Assembly: GCF_004011505.1 (NCBI RefSeq)
Contig: NZ_SAUN01000001.1
Location: 9,823,501 to 9,887,500 of the forward strand
DNA length: 64,000 bases
Reading direction: 5' to 3'
Source: Nonomuraea polychroma
GTDB taxonomy: Bacteria > Actinomycetota > Actinomycetes > Streptosporangiales > Streptosporangiaceae
How positions within the stretch are numbered: the first letter of the stretch is position 1; each line of letters begins with the position of its first letter. Position numbers and translations under genes: made by a program. Shown in pieces: positions 33,832 to 41,670 of this stretch. Under the pieces are notes generated by a model. It ran no database searches and was not told the origin of the DNA. It saw only the letters and a list, made by a program, of their open reading frames with translations.

Positions 33832-35732
33832 CCGGCGTGGGCCTCGCTGATCAGGTGGTCGAGTCGGGTGATGAGTCGGCGGTGTCGTTCGGCTTCGGCG
33901 ATCCAGCCTCGATTCTCGGCGTCCTGGGCGAGCGCGTCTGCGTCGACACGCTGGGCGGCGAGGATGGGCAGCGAGCTGGGTTCGGTGTGGAAGCTGGGGC
34001 AGTGTTCGCAGATGTTGGCGTAGGTGCAGGCGCCTTGGGCGGGTGCGCGTAGGCAGAAGCCGCCGGCCATTCTGGGTTTGATCAGCGGGGTGTCTTTCCA
34101 GTCCTTGCCGCCGGTGATGTCGGCCAGGGGCAGGTGGACCCGGCCGGGGGCTGGGGTGCGGGCTTGTTGTTTGGCCAGGTCGAGGGCTCGTTCGTATTCG
34201 GCGCGGACTGTGGTGTCGAACAACCGTCCGTAGCGCAGGCTCATTTCTGCGGAGGCGTGTCCGAGCAACGCCATCAGCGCCTGCAACGAGACTCCGGCGT
34301 TCACCAGAGCGGTGGCGTAGGTGTGGCGGAGCTGGTGGGAGGTGATGTGACCGAGTCCGGCTTGCTGAGCGGCGCGATCGAGTTCGGCGCGGACGGCGCC
34401 TTGGCCGAGGCGGCGTCCGTGGTGGGTGAACAGGAACTGAGCCGGACGCCGGTAGCGGGGATGTGGCATGGGTCTGCCGTGTGTTCGGAGCTCGATGATG
34501 CGGTCGATCAGGTCGAGGATCTCTTCATCGAGGGGGACCATGCGTTCGGTCTCCAGCTTCCCGAGGCCGATCTTCAGCCAGTTGCCGTGGCCGGGAACTT
34601 CATGGACGCAGTCGAGCTCCAGGTCCAGGAGTTCCCCGATGCGTAGCCCGCAGGCGCGTTGCAACCTTAGGGCGCAGGCGGCCAGCTGGTTGCCGGGACG
34701 GTCGCGGAGCTCTTCGGTCAGGCGGCGATCGGCATCGACGGGCAGGTAGCGGGGCAGCACCTGCGGGAGCTTGGGGTTGTCATCGCGGAACACCAGCTTG
34801 CGGGCGGGTGCCTCGGCCCAGCCCCACTCGGTGATGTCGGTGAGGAAGCCGGTCAGCGCGATCACCCGGCGGGAGCGGTCGGCGACGGTGATGGCTTCGC
34901 CGTTCTTGGGGTTGACGGCGTCGACCAGGGCGGTGAGGTAGGGCTCGATGTGATGCTGCCGGTCCAGCTTGGCGATCGAGGTGAGTCCGGGATCGATGTG
35001 GGTGAGGAAGAGGCCGAAGTGTTTGAGCCGGGTGGCGATCGCGGAGACGGTCTTGGGCTGGCAGGTGGCGCGCTTGCGTTCCAGGTAGGCGATCATCGTG
35101 GTGCGGATCGGTTCTGCCACCTCGGCCAGCCGCTGTTCGAAGGGGACCGGCCCGCCCATCCTCGGCAGCGTGTCGATAATGCCCAGGTGGAACAGGACTC
35201 GCTGGGCGTTGCTGAGCGCGGACAGGTAGTGGCGGTGGTCCTTGCCGGTGCGGGCGCTGCGGGCGACGCAGGCGGCGGCGAACTCTTCCAGGTCGGCCAG
35301 GGTGAGCTGTTCAAGGACGGGTCCGGCCTGGATGAGCAGCCGGGCCGGCACCTGAGAGCCGGTGGCCAGACGCACGCGCAAGGAGAAGCCGAGGTCCTCG
35401 GCGGCGGTCATGAAGCGCTGCACTCCCGCAGCGATGGGCGAGTCCTCGATCTCTCGCCAGAACGTGGACAGTTTGCGTTCCAGCAGGTAGTCGTAGCCGG
35501 GTCGTAGTCCGCGGTGCAGCATGAGGAAGGTGATGATCGGCCGAGTGTGCGCATCGGCCGACAAGCGGATCTCCAACGGTTCGGCGGCCCAGCGACCGGG
35601 GTCGGGCCAACGCTCGAAGAACACTCGCGCGGCCTGCTGATAGGGACGGTTGCCTCGCCCGGTCCGCTGCAGATAGTCGAGGTAGTCGGCGTGCAGGCTA
35701 TTGCTGGGCGCGGATGCGGCTGCGTGCGGCAT
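33828..35732 (-). CDS. tnpB: TnpB-like tyrosine recombinase
   Basis: 634 aa, the length of Tn554 TnpB. The catalytic set is intact: Arg in 'LRLQRACGLRIGELLDLELD', HxLRH in 'SHQLRHTYATALVNAG', and His...Tyr in 'LMALLGHASAEMSLRYGRL'. Near the C-terminus a Cys-rich segment ('FCLRAPAQGACTYANICEHC') may bind zinc. It overlaps tnpA by about 35 nt and tnpC by 4 nt, so the three are one transcript. The start within the overlap is not certain. Confidence 0.9.
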   Translation of the reverse strand: MPHAAASAPSNSLHADYLDYLQRTGRGNRPYQQAARVFFERWPDPGRWAAEPLEIRLSADAHTRPIITFLMLHRGLRPGYDYLLERKLSTFWREIEDSPIAAGVQRFMTAAEDLGFSLRVRLATGSQVPARLLIQAGPVLEQLTLADLEEFAAACVARSARTGKDHRHYLSALSNAQRVLFHLGIIDTLPRMGGPVPFEQRLAEVAEPIRTTMIAYLERKRATCQPKTVSAIATRLKHFGLFLTHIDPGLTSIAKLDRQHHIEPYLTALVDAVNPKNGEAITVADRSRRVIALTGFLTDITEWGWAEAPARKLVFRDDNPKLPQVLPRYLPVDADRRLTEELRDRPGNQLAACALRLQRACGLRIGELLDLELDCVHEVPGHGNWLKIGLGKLETERMVPLDEEILDLIDRIIELRTHGRPMPHPRYRRPAQFLFTHHGRRLGQGAVRAELDRAAQQAGLGHITSHQLRHTYATALVNAGVSLQALMALLGHASAEMSLRYGRLFDTTVRAEYERALDLAKQQARTPAPGRVHLPLADITGGKDWKDTPLIKPRMAGGFCLRAPAQGACTYANICEHCPSFHTEPSSLPILAAQRVDADALAQDAENRGWIAEAERHRRLITRLDHLISEAHAG

Positions 35733-36783
35733 CGAACTCGGCTTTCACGTGGGCGGGTGCCAGATGGATATAGCGGGCGGTGGTGTCGACGTGCGCGTGA
35801 CCGAGCAACGCCTGCATCACCGCCAGGTCGACTCCGGCTTCGGCCAGTGCGGTGCCGAAGGTGTGCCGCAGCGCGTGGGGATGACCTGCGGTGATCCCGC
35901 TGACGGCGCGGTGATAGCGGAAGATCGTGCGCAGCCCTGCTGCCGTGAGCGGTCGTCCCCGGTTGGGGCCCTTGGCCACCAGGAACAGCCGCTGCTCGGT
36001 CGACTCGGGCCGCTCGGCCAGCAGATATACCTGGATGACCGAGGCGACGTCGGCGTCCAACGGGACGCGCCGCTGTCGATCGCCCTTGCCGAGCACGCTC
36101 GCCCAGCGGCCACCGATGTCGGCGTCGGCGACGTTCAAGCCGAGCACCTCGGCCGAGCGCAGCCCGCAATACAGCATCAGGCCCGCGATCGCTCGGTCGC
36201 GCCAGGTGTGGAAGCTGGCCAGCAGCTCCGCCGCCTGGGTCTGGGACAGTGCTTTGGGCAGGCGCCGGGGCTCGCGCAGTCGTAGCGAGGAGCGATTCTT
36301 CGGGCGGCGGATCGTGTGCGCGAGCATCCCGGACCGCTCGCCGGCCACCCGCCAGCGCGCCTCGCGTCCTTTCGGGACCGGGTTGATCGACTCCGGGTCG
36401 CGCATCGTGACGAACGTGAACAGCCCCGAGATGGCCGCAAGCCGCCGGTTGATCGTCGTGGCGGCGTACTGATCAATCCGACGGCCCGACAAGGTGACCA
36501 CGTTCGGGCCGGCGCGACGCCCGGGAACCTTGGCCTCACGGCAGGCGTGCAAGAACTTCAGCAGCGTCTCGGTCGTCACCTCACCCAGCGACACGTCCTC
36601 GGTCGCCAGCCAGCGGCAGAACGCCAGCAGGTCATAGCCGTAGGAGCGGACGGTCTTGGGCGAGTAGTTCCGGTCGGCCAGATACGCCAGATACTCATCG
36701 ACCAGGACGAACTGCCCGGCGGACGGTCCGGCCAGCATCCAGCTACCCTCATGTGCTTCCAGCCGGAGTCCTTGTTCGATCAT
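35698..36783 (-). CDS. tnpA: TnpA-like tyrosine recombinase
   Basis: 361 aa, exactly the size of Tn554 TnpA. A SAM-like N-terminal DNA-binding domain ('FVLVDEYLAYLADRNYSPKTVRSY') precedes the catalytic domain with Arg in 'LMLYCGLRSAEVLGL', 'HALRHTFGTALAEAG' and 'MQALLGHAHVDTTARYIHL' (His and nucleophile Tyr). All active-site residues are present, so the transposon may still be mobile. Confidence 0.9.
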   Translation of the reverse strand: MIEQGLRLEAHEGSWMLAGPSAGQFVLVDEYLAYLADRNYSPKTVRSYGYDLLAFCRWLATEDVSLGEVTTETLLKFLHACREAKVPGRRAGPNVVTLSGRRIDQYAATTINRRLAAISGLFTFVTMRDPESINPVPKGREARWRVAGERSGMLAHTIRRPKNRSSLRLREPRRLPKALSQTQAAELLASFHTWRDRAIAGLMLYCGLRSAEVLGLNVADADIGGRWASVLGKGDRQRRVPLDADVASVIQVYLLAERPESTEQRLFLVAKGPNRGRPLTAAGLRTIFRYHRAVSGITAGHPHALRHTFGTALAEAGVDLAVMQALLGHAHVDTTARYIHLAPAHVKAEFDAARSRIRAQQ

Positions 36784-36862
36784 GAGAACAGATGTACCCG
36801 CAATGACCTCATCCGGCTAGCAGGTAGCAGATCACGGCGAGTCGCTGACCTGGGGAAACATA

Positions 36863-36879
36863 CGTATTAGCCGGTTAAG
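36863..36879. repeat. Right terminal inverted repeat of the Tn554-type element
   Basis: CGTATTAGCCGGTTAAG is the complement of the left end with one mismatch and a one-base gap. It abuts the interrupted IS3 codons for IGTVGDS. Confidence 0.75.
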
Positions 36880-36884
36880 AGGGA

Positions 36885-37567
36885 GTCGCCGACCGTGCCG
36901 ATGGAGGCGTCGATGCCGGCCGCCAGCAGGTGGGTGGTGAACCGGAAAGACGTGTATTGCCCGCGTCCGAGTGATGAATCAACCCCGGCCCGACCGGGTG
37001 GCCGGTGCGCTCACGCCGCCATAGGGCCATGTCCAGGGCGTCCAGCACGAGGGTGGTGTGCTTGGTCTGCGAAGCGGCCCAGCCGACGATCGCCCGGGAG
37101 TAGATGTCGACGACGAACGCGACGTAGACCACCCCGCACCAGGCGGAAACGTGGGTGAAGTCGGCCACCCAGGTGGCGTTCGGCCGGGAGGCGGTGAAGT
37201 CGCGCTGCAGCCGGTCGGCCGCTCGCTCGTGTCCTGGACCGGGCGTTGTGGTGCGGATCTTCTTGCCTCGGCGCGCGCCTTGCAGGCCGAGCGCGCGCAT
37301 GCGTCGTTCAATGGTGCAGCGGGCCACCCGATGCCCTTCGCGCAGCAGTTGCTGCCAGACCTTGCGGGCGCCGTAGACGCCGTAGTTGTCGGCGTGGATG
37401 CGAGTGATGTGCTCATCCAGCTCGGCGTCGCGCACCGCCCGCGCCGAGGGCAAACGCCTCTTGGCGGCGTAGTAGGTGCTGGTGGAGATGGGACAGCCGT
37501 GCTCGGTCAGGACACGGCAGATCGGCTCGACACCGAACACCTCGGCGTGCTGGTCGATGAAGGTCAC
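36885..37567 (-). pseudogene. IS3 orfB transposase, 5' part (frameshifted, interrupted)
   Basis: Reads 'MTFIDQHAEVFGVEPICRVLTEHG' through 'NATWVADFTHVSAWCGVVYVAFVVDIYSRAIVGW' (first catalytic Asp) to 'GLIHHSDAG' (second Asp). There the frame shifts: QYTSFRFTTHLLAAGIDASIG continues in the next frame before the Tn554-type insertion. So the gene has both an indel and an insertion. The start overlaps orfA, as needed for the usual -1 frameshift fusion. Confidence 0.85.
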
Positions 37568-37890
37568 GAGTGCGTGTGTGGCCGGTCGAGCTCGGCCGCG
37601 AAGAAAGCCGAGGCGGCCTTCAGGATCTCGTTGGCCCGCCGCAGTTCAGCGTTCTCCCGGCGCAGCCGCTTCAGCTCGGCCGACTCGTCCGTGCTGCGGC
37701 CGGGCCGGCCGCCCTCGTCAATCTGGGCCTGGCGGACCCAGGCACGCAGTGTCTCCGCGGTGCCGATGCCGAGCTTGGTCGCGACCGCGTTGATCGTGGC
37801 CCACTCGGTCGGGTAATCCGGCCGCACCTCGGCGACCATCCGCACCGCACGGCGGCGCAGCTCGGCGGGGTAGGGAGACTTACCTGGCAT
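37564..37890 (-). CDS. IS3 orfA (HTH transposase subunit)
   Basis: 108 aa: 'YPAELRRRAVRMVAEVRPDYPTEWATINAVATKLGIGTAETLRAWVRQAQ' is the HTH_Tnp_1 domain, followed by a leucine-zipper ('AELKRLRRENAELRRANEILKAASAFFAAEL'). Intact, but useless without a complete orfB. Confidence 0.88.
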   Translation of the reverse strand: MPGKSPYPAELRRRAVRMVAEVRPDYPTEWATINAVATKLGIGTAETLRAWVRQAQIDEGGRPGRSTDESAELKRLRRENAELRRANEILKAASAFFAAELDRPHTHS

Positions 37891-37941
37891 GGACTCGATC
37901 CTCTCAAGAGATCAAGTCTCCACCGAACCCGGGGCGATTCA

Positions 37942-38326
37942 CCGTCAAAGCCGGCCTGCTCTTCCCCACGCGCTCCAAGCCATCCAGATCAAACGCCAGG
38001 TCAGGGACCTGAACCAGGACAAGTGGCGGACCGTGACCGTCTACGCCATCACCAGCCTGCCCACCTGGCAGGCCGGCCCGACCGAGCTCGCGACGTGGAT
38101 TCGCGGCCATTGGAGCATCGAGAACCGGCTCCACTACGTTCGCGACGTCGCCTACGGCGAAGACCACTCCCAAGCCCGCACCGGCAACGCACGCCGCAAC
38201 ATGGCTGTCCTGCGCAACCTCGCCATCGGCGCCCTGCGCCTGACCGGCGCGACCAACCTCGCCCAAGCCATCCGACACCTCTCCCGAGACGCCACCCGCC
38301 CTCTGACCCTCCTCGGCCTCACGTGA
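37942..38326 (+). pseudogene. ISAs1-family transposase C-terminal fragment
   Basis: 'ALQAIQIKRQVRDLN', 'TVTVYAITSLPTWQAGPTELATWIRGHWSIENRLHYVRDVAYGEDHSQARTGNAPR'-like sequence and 'MAVLRNLAIGALRL' are the DDE C-terminal half. The preceding TVKAGLLFP is one frame off. The gene begins abruptly at the IS3 end, showing that IS3 inserted into it. Confidence 0.82.
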
Positions 38327-38402
38327 TCACGAGCCGTTCAACCGACTTTGCCGGTGCCCTGGTGTCGTTGGCAGGAGGTGGGCATCCCCTCTCCGGGAGA
38401 GA

Positions 38403-39317
38403 TCACCCTAACTCCGATGGGATGGGCATGGGGCCGGAGGCGGGGTGGAGGGGTGTCACGAGGTCGAAGAGCGGGTCGAGGTCCGGTAGTTCGGTGCCTG
38501 GCGGGATCGTCCAGCCCCATTCGCGCTCGTTAGCGGTCCACACGTCCTGCAGATGCGGATAGGGGTTGGCTAGGGCGAGTGTGTCGGGCGGCGAGGGCAG
38601 CTTCGCCGCGAGTCGTGGCGCGCGGTTCCAGTACACGTCGATGGTGAACACGTTGTAGCCGCCCGGGCGTTGGATGGCGACGTACCCCTTGTTCATGACC
38701 GGCTGCCAGGCGAGCCCGCGTTCTTCGATTTCGTTGATGATCGCCTCGAGCAGACGTCGGCCGACCTCCACCCGCTCGAGCGGGACGCGCAGCTCTTCGA
38801 CGTACGCCTCCCAGGACCAGGCGTTGGCCCGGCGGCGGCTGGTCTGGGTGCTCTTGGTGTAGTCGTTGGGTCTGACCACGACCTTGAAGTTAGGGGCGGG
38901 GGCGGACTCTCCGATGCGAAGCACTTCGACCTCGACGCCGAAGAATCCCGTCCCGGTGACAGTGTTGGCGTTGAGCCATTCCAGGGCGGCGGCGTGCTCT
39001 TCCGTCAGGGTTTGGGCGATCCAGATCACGACTTCGGCCTGCGTTCCGGCGCAGTACGTGATCAGCTGTCCGAGGTGCCCATGGTCGGTCTGCTCAAGCT
39101 GGTTCTCAACCACGACGACGCGCCCTTGGGCGTCTTGGAGCAGGAGGTCGAGAGCGTATCGGCCGACGGCATACTCCCGGTGCCGCAGTTCGAGCGCGAG
39201 TCCAACGGCCTGGCCGAGGACGTCAAGGTTGTCGGCGAGCCATGGGGTGAAGTCCTTGGCCTCGTTGGGCCAGATCGTACGTAAGGCCACCGTTTCAAGT
39301 CTGCCAAGCTCCGCCAT
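38403..39317 (-). CDS. DUF4268-like protein with PD-(D/E)XK-type core
   Basis: 304 aa from ATG 39317 with GGAGAAAG upstream. The segment 'YALDLLLQDAQGRVVVVENQLEQTDHGHLGQLITYCAG' is the D...ExQ core of nuclease-fold proteins found ahead of DUF4268 domains, and 'RRRANAWSWEAYVEELR' with 'IINEIEERGLAWQPVMNKGYVAIQRPGG' fits the C-terminal part. Such proteins are solitary or linked with restriction/defence loci; direct activity is unproven. No methylase partner is nearby. Confidence 0.75.
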   Translation of the reverse strand: MAELGRLETVALRTIWPNEAKDFTPWLADNLDVLGQAVGLALELRHREYAVGRYALDLLLQDAQGRVVVVENQLEQTDHGHLGQLITYCAGTQAEVVIWIAQTLTEEHAAALEWLNANTVTGTGFFGVEVEVLRIGESAPAPNFKVVVRPNDYTKSTQTSRRRANAWSWEAYVEELRVPLERVEVGRRLLEAIINEIEERGLAWQPVMNKGYVAIQRPGGYNVFTIDVYWNRAPRLAAKLPSPPDTLALANPYPHLQDVWTANEREWGWTIPPGTELPDLDPLFDLVTPLHPASGPMPIPSELG

Positions 39318-39647
39318 GCTTTCTCCTCTATCACCTGCGGACAATCAGAGCTAGCAGGTATTCCGATGAGCCCGCGTGCCGGGAGGCCCCGCTGCGTTAG
39401 CCTCGGCTGCGGCAACTCCCTTGCCGTCGCCGACCTGCGTACCGCGAATCGGCTCTGGATCGCAGCTCCGGCGGCGGGCTAGACGTGCTGCCGTCTGCCC
39501 GCCGCGTCGACCCTACGGGCCACGCCTATGGTTTGATGCCAGAGACGACATGCTCGCCCTGGCCGCCGCGCCAACGCCGAGCAGCCGAAGGCGCCCAAGG
39601 TTGAGGTCCTGCACGTCCACTGAGGATGTGTCTCCGTCTGGTATGCC

Positions 39648-39850
39648 TTGAAGGTGGGGACGCGAAATCGCCGCTCGGGACGAGCCGTGAGTGTGAGGCA
39701 TGGAGCCAAGGCTGCCCTCCGGCGCTTCCTGGTGGGGCTCGCCGGTCCTGCGCTGAACTGGCCCGCCGTTGCGCCGCTGCTCACCCGAGAGTGCCGGCTG
39801 CTGGTACTCGACCTTGCTGGGTACGGGCTCGCCTGCACGCAGTACGCGGC
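39648..39850 (+). pseudogene. Alpha/beta hydrolase N-terminal fragment
   Basis: 'FLVGLAGPALNWPAVAPLLTRECRLLVLDLAGYGL' is the oxyanion-loop strand of alpha/beta hydrolases (usual 'LVHGLGGSALNW...DLxGxG'); the HG pair is already mutated. It is cut at the MITE-like palindrome. The 39318-39647 stretch upstream holds no recognisable gene. Confidence 0.6.
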
Positions 39851-39854
39851 GAAC

Positions 39855-39905
39855 TGAATCGCCTCGGCTTCGGTGGAGCATCTCCATCGAAGTCGGGGCG
39901 ATTCA
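39855..39905. mobile_element. 51-bp MITE-like palindrome of two IS3-type ends
   Basis: Arms of 24 nt (39855-39878 and 39882-39905) match in 21 positions and are separated by only 3 nt (CAT). Both begin TGAATCGCC at the outside, nearly identical to the ends of the IS3 element at 33-38 kb. So it is an end-to-end deletion derivative with nothing inside. It sits exactly between two unrelated gene fragments. Confidence 0.75.
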
Positions 39906-40130
39906 GTGGCCAAAAGCGTATATGTCGCAGTGGCGCGGGATGGCAACGGGAAGCCCACCAAGTACAACTGCGACGTGCCGCCCGGTGATCCGCCCAGAAT
40001 GGTGTACGCCTTCGGCGGTACGCCGAACGACCCCGTCGGCCATCTGCTCTATCGGAGCGGGGTGCGCAAGCCCATCTATGGCACCTCCTACGCGACGGCT
40101 CTCGTGGCGGCCGCCCTCGCGAGGAGCTGA
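39906..40130 (+). pseudogene. Subtilisin-like protease C-terminal fragment
   Basis: 'VVYAFGG'-like context and 'PIYGTSYATALVAAALARS' contain the GTS-x-A box with the catalytic Ser of S8 proteases. The Asp and His parts are absent. It begins at the palindrome and ends in TGA. From 40131 to 40913 I find no gene I can support. Confidence 0.55.
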
Positions 40131-40913
40131 GCGTCACTCGCGCAGTTGACGCCAAATACTGGTGCCCGAACTCGAAAGGAGGCCTGGATCTCCGCCGATG
40201 CGGCCCTGAACGGTCGTGGGTGGGGCGCCGACGACGAACGGAGATCGGGCATCTGTGGCGCCGGGCCCGAAATCTCCACCGGCCATGCATTGCACGTTGA
40301 GATAGACGGCGGTAAAGGCTACGAAGGTTGAGAACTTCGACGGGCCGTGATGCGACAGAACCTCCGGTTCCCACAGCATGACGAGGCCCAGGGGCGGCTC
40401 AAACCAGGGGCCCTGGGCTCAAGGCGTATCGACGATGGCCTGTCCGGGTCTCGATTTGACCTTGGTGCGGAACGCGATGAGCCTTCGGTCGTCTGACGAG
40501 CCGACTCGGGAGCGAGGAGATGGAAAGCGAAGGTCAGCTCCTTTGGATTGATCCAGATGCGTACCCGGACCTCGTACGGGGCGGCGTGCTCTTCGGTGTA
40601 CCCGCACCAGGGCAGGTGTGCTCCGTGCCCCGCTGCGGGGTAGAGGTCGACCGGCCGTCCTGGGGCCAGTCGTGCCGCCCCACTGTCGGGGTGGTGCGGG
40701 GCGCTATCTACGTCTTCCTCAGGTGTCAGGGTCACACCAGTTAATTGGGGAGCAGCGCTTTTCGTAAAATTTCAGATTGGGCGGGCAATGTTATGCCAGC
40801 TTCTCTGGACATGCCACGGCGGCAAGACTAAAGATCGAAACGATGACGTATATTCCTTAACGTATATGAGTGGCAACAGCACCTAACGCTCGGACCTGGG
40901 GGGTGACTGGCTA
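40131..40913. other. Stretch without recognisable gene
   Basis: About 780 bases. Several short open frames exist on both strands, but none shows a ribosome site with family features. It is probably decayed accessory DNA. Confidence 0.5.
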
Positions 40914-40959
40914 ATGCAGTGCAAAAGTTGGTTTCCCGCTGCTTATATCATCAGCGGCG

Positions 40960-41397
40960 ATGATAACGCTCGCTTTTAGCGTAAACGTAGGCGCGGCCTC
41001 AGCGGCCACCTGGATAGACAACGATGACCCACCGGCACCCTCGGCGCAGCAGGCGGACCAGGATGGCCCGTCGGGCCTTACGAAATCCGGAACCGAACCA
41101 GGGCGCTCCGGTCCTTGGCATCCAGACAAGTATCAGACCAGTCCAGAGGTGGAATCGTACAAGCCTGATCCGATCAAGAAAGCGGTCGAGTACGGCGCAC
41201 AAGAAGCGATCGAGAGCAAGATCGGAAAAATTCCAGGCGTTCCGAACGTATTCAATCCGGCGGTCCAGTTGGGCGAAGAGCTCGTAGGAGGGACCATCAT
41301 CCCTAAGGACTGCGTGAAGTACGGAACGATCTGCCCTGGTGATGATCCCGTTCAGGCGGTGGAGAGCCCCCATTTCTACGGGGAAGGTCAGCGCTGA
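40960..41397 (+). CDS. Secreted hypothetical protein (145 aa)
   Basis: From ATG 40960 the product starts MITLAFSVNVGAASAATW, a short signal-like segment, then an acidic/Pro-rich region and 'KKAVEYGAQEAIESKIGKIPGVPNVFNPAVQLGEELVGG' with two Cys (KDCVKYGTICPGDD). The ribosome site GGGGGGTGA fits better an ATG at 40914 in another frame, and the bases before 40960 in frame read KVGFPLLISSAA, a longer hydrophobic segment. A one-base indel may thus have shortened the signal peptide. Function unknown. Confidence 0.55.
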   Translation: MITLAFSVNVGAASAATWIDNDDPPAPSAQQADQDGPSGLTKSGTEPGRSGPWHPDKYQTSPEVESYKPDPIKKAVEYGAQEAIESKIGKIPGVPNVFNPAVQLGEELVGGTIIPKDCVKYGTICPGDDPVQAVESPHFYGEGQR

Positions 41398-41670
41398 TAA
41401 TCGGGCACTTGCAGATGGTCTTGTCCGAAGCGCCTGAAATCAGCGCATAATTTGCTCTTGGCCTGGGCTTCCCGGTGTGCTGGGGGCGTCCAACATCGTT
41501 GGCGTCATGATCGTGCGTCGCACGGCCCGAGAACTTCGCAGATTCACCATATCCGCGTCAGATTCGAACAGGTGGTCCTGTCTAAGCCTATGTCTGCTGG
41601 TTAGCGTGGCAGAAGGAGCGGAAGCGGACCACTGACGCTGTTATCCGAGGCCTATGGCCCTGGAGTTCCA

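Larger units (their letters stand above)
33485..36878 (-). mobile_element. Tn554-type transposon without cargo (tnpA-tnpB-tnpC)
   Basis: A 3.39-kb insertion inside IS3 orfB. It carries three genes in Tn554 order and size: TnpA-like 361 aa, TnpB-like 634 aa, TnpC-like 99 aa. Ends are imperfect inverted repeats, CTTATCCGGCTAATGACG at the left (33484-33501) and CGTATTAGCCGGTTAAG at the right (36863-36879). The flanks are the hexamers GAGGGC (33479-33484) and GAGGGA (36879-36884), like the 6-bp cores of Tn554 insertions. Extra CCGGCTA copies near the right end (about 36814) may be recombinase sites. No passenger gene is present. Confidence 0.85.
33224..37941 (-). mobile_element. IS3-family element, split by a Tn554-type insertion
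   Basis: Outer ends match as imperfect inverted repeats: TGAACCGCCCCGGCTTTGAT... (33224-33249) and the complement of a TGAATCGCCCCGGG... end (37916-37941). Without the 3.39-kb insert the element is about 1.32 kb, normal for IS3. It contains orfA (37564-37890), the 5' part of orfB (36885-37567) and the 3' part of orfB (33251-33478). No target duplication is obvious. The right flank is an ISAs1 transposase remnant, so IS3 jumped into an older IS. Confidence 0.85.

Noticed and set aside
39855..39905. IS3 circle junction
   Set aside because: The outer tips (TGAATC) point outward; in a circle junction they would face each other. A deletion derivative fits better.
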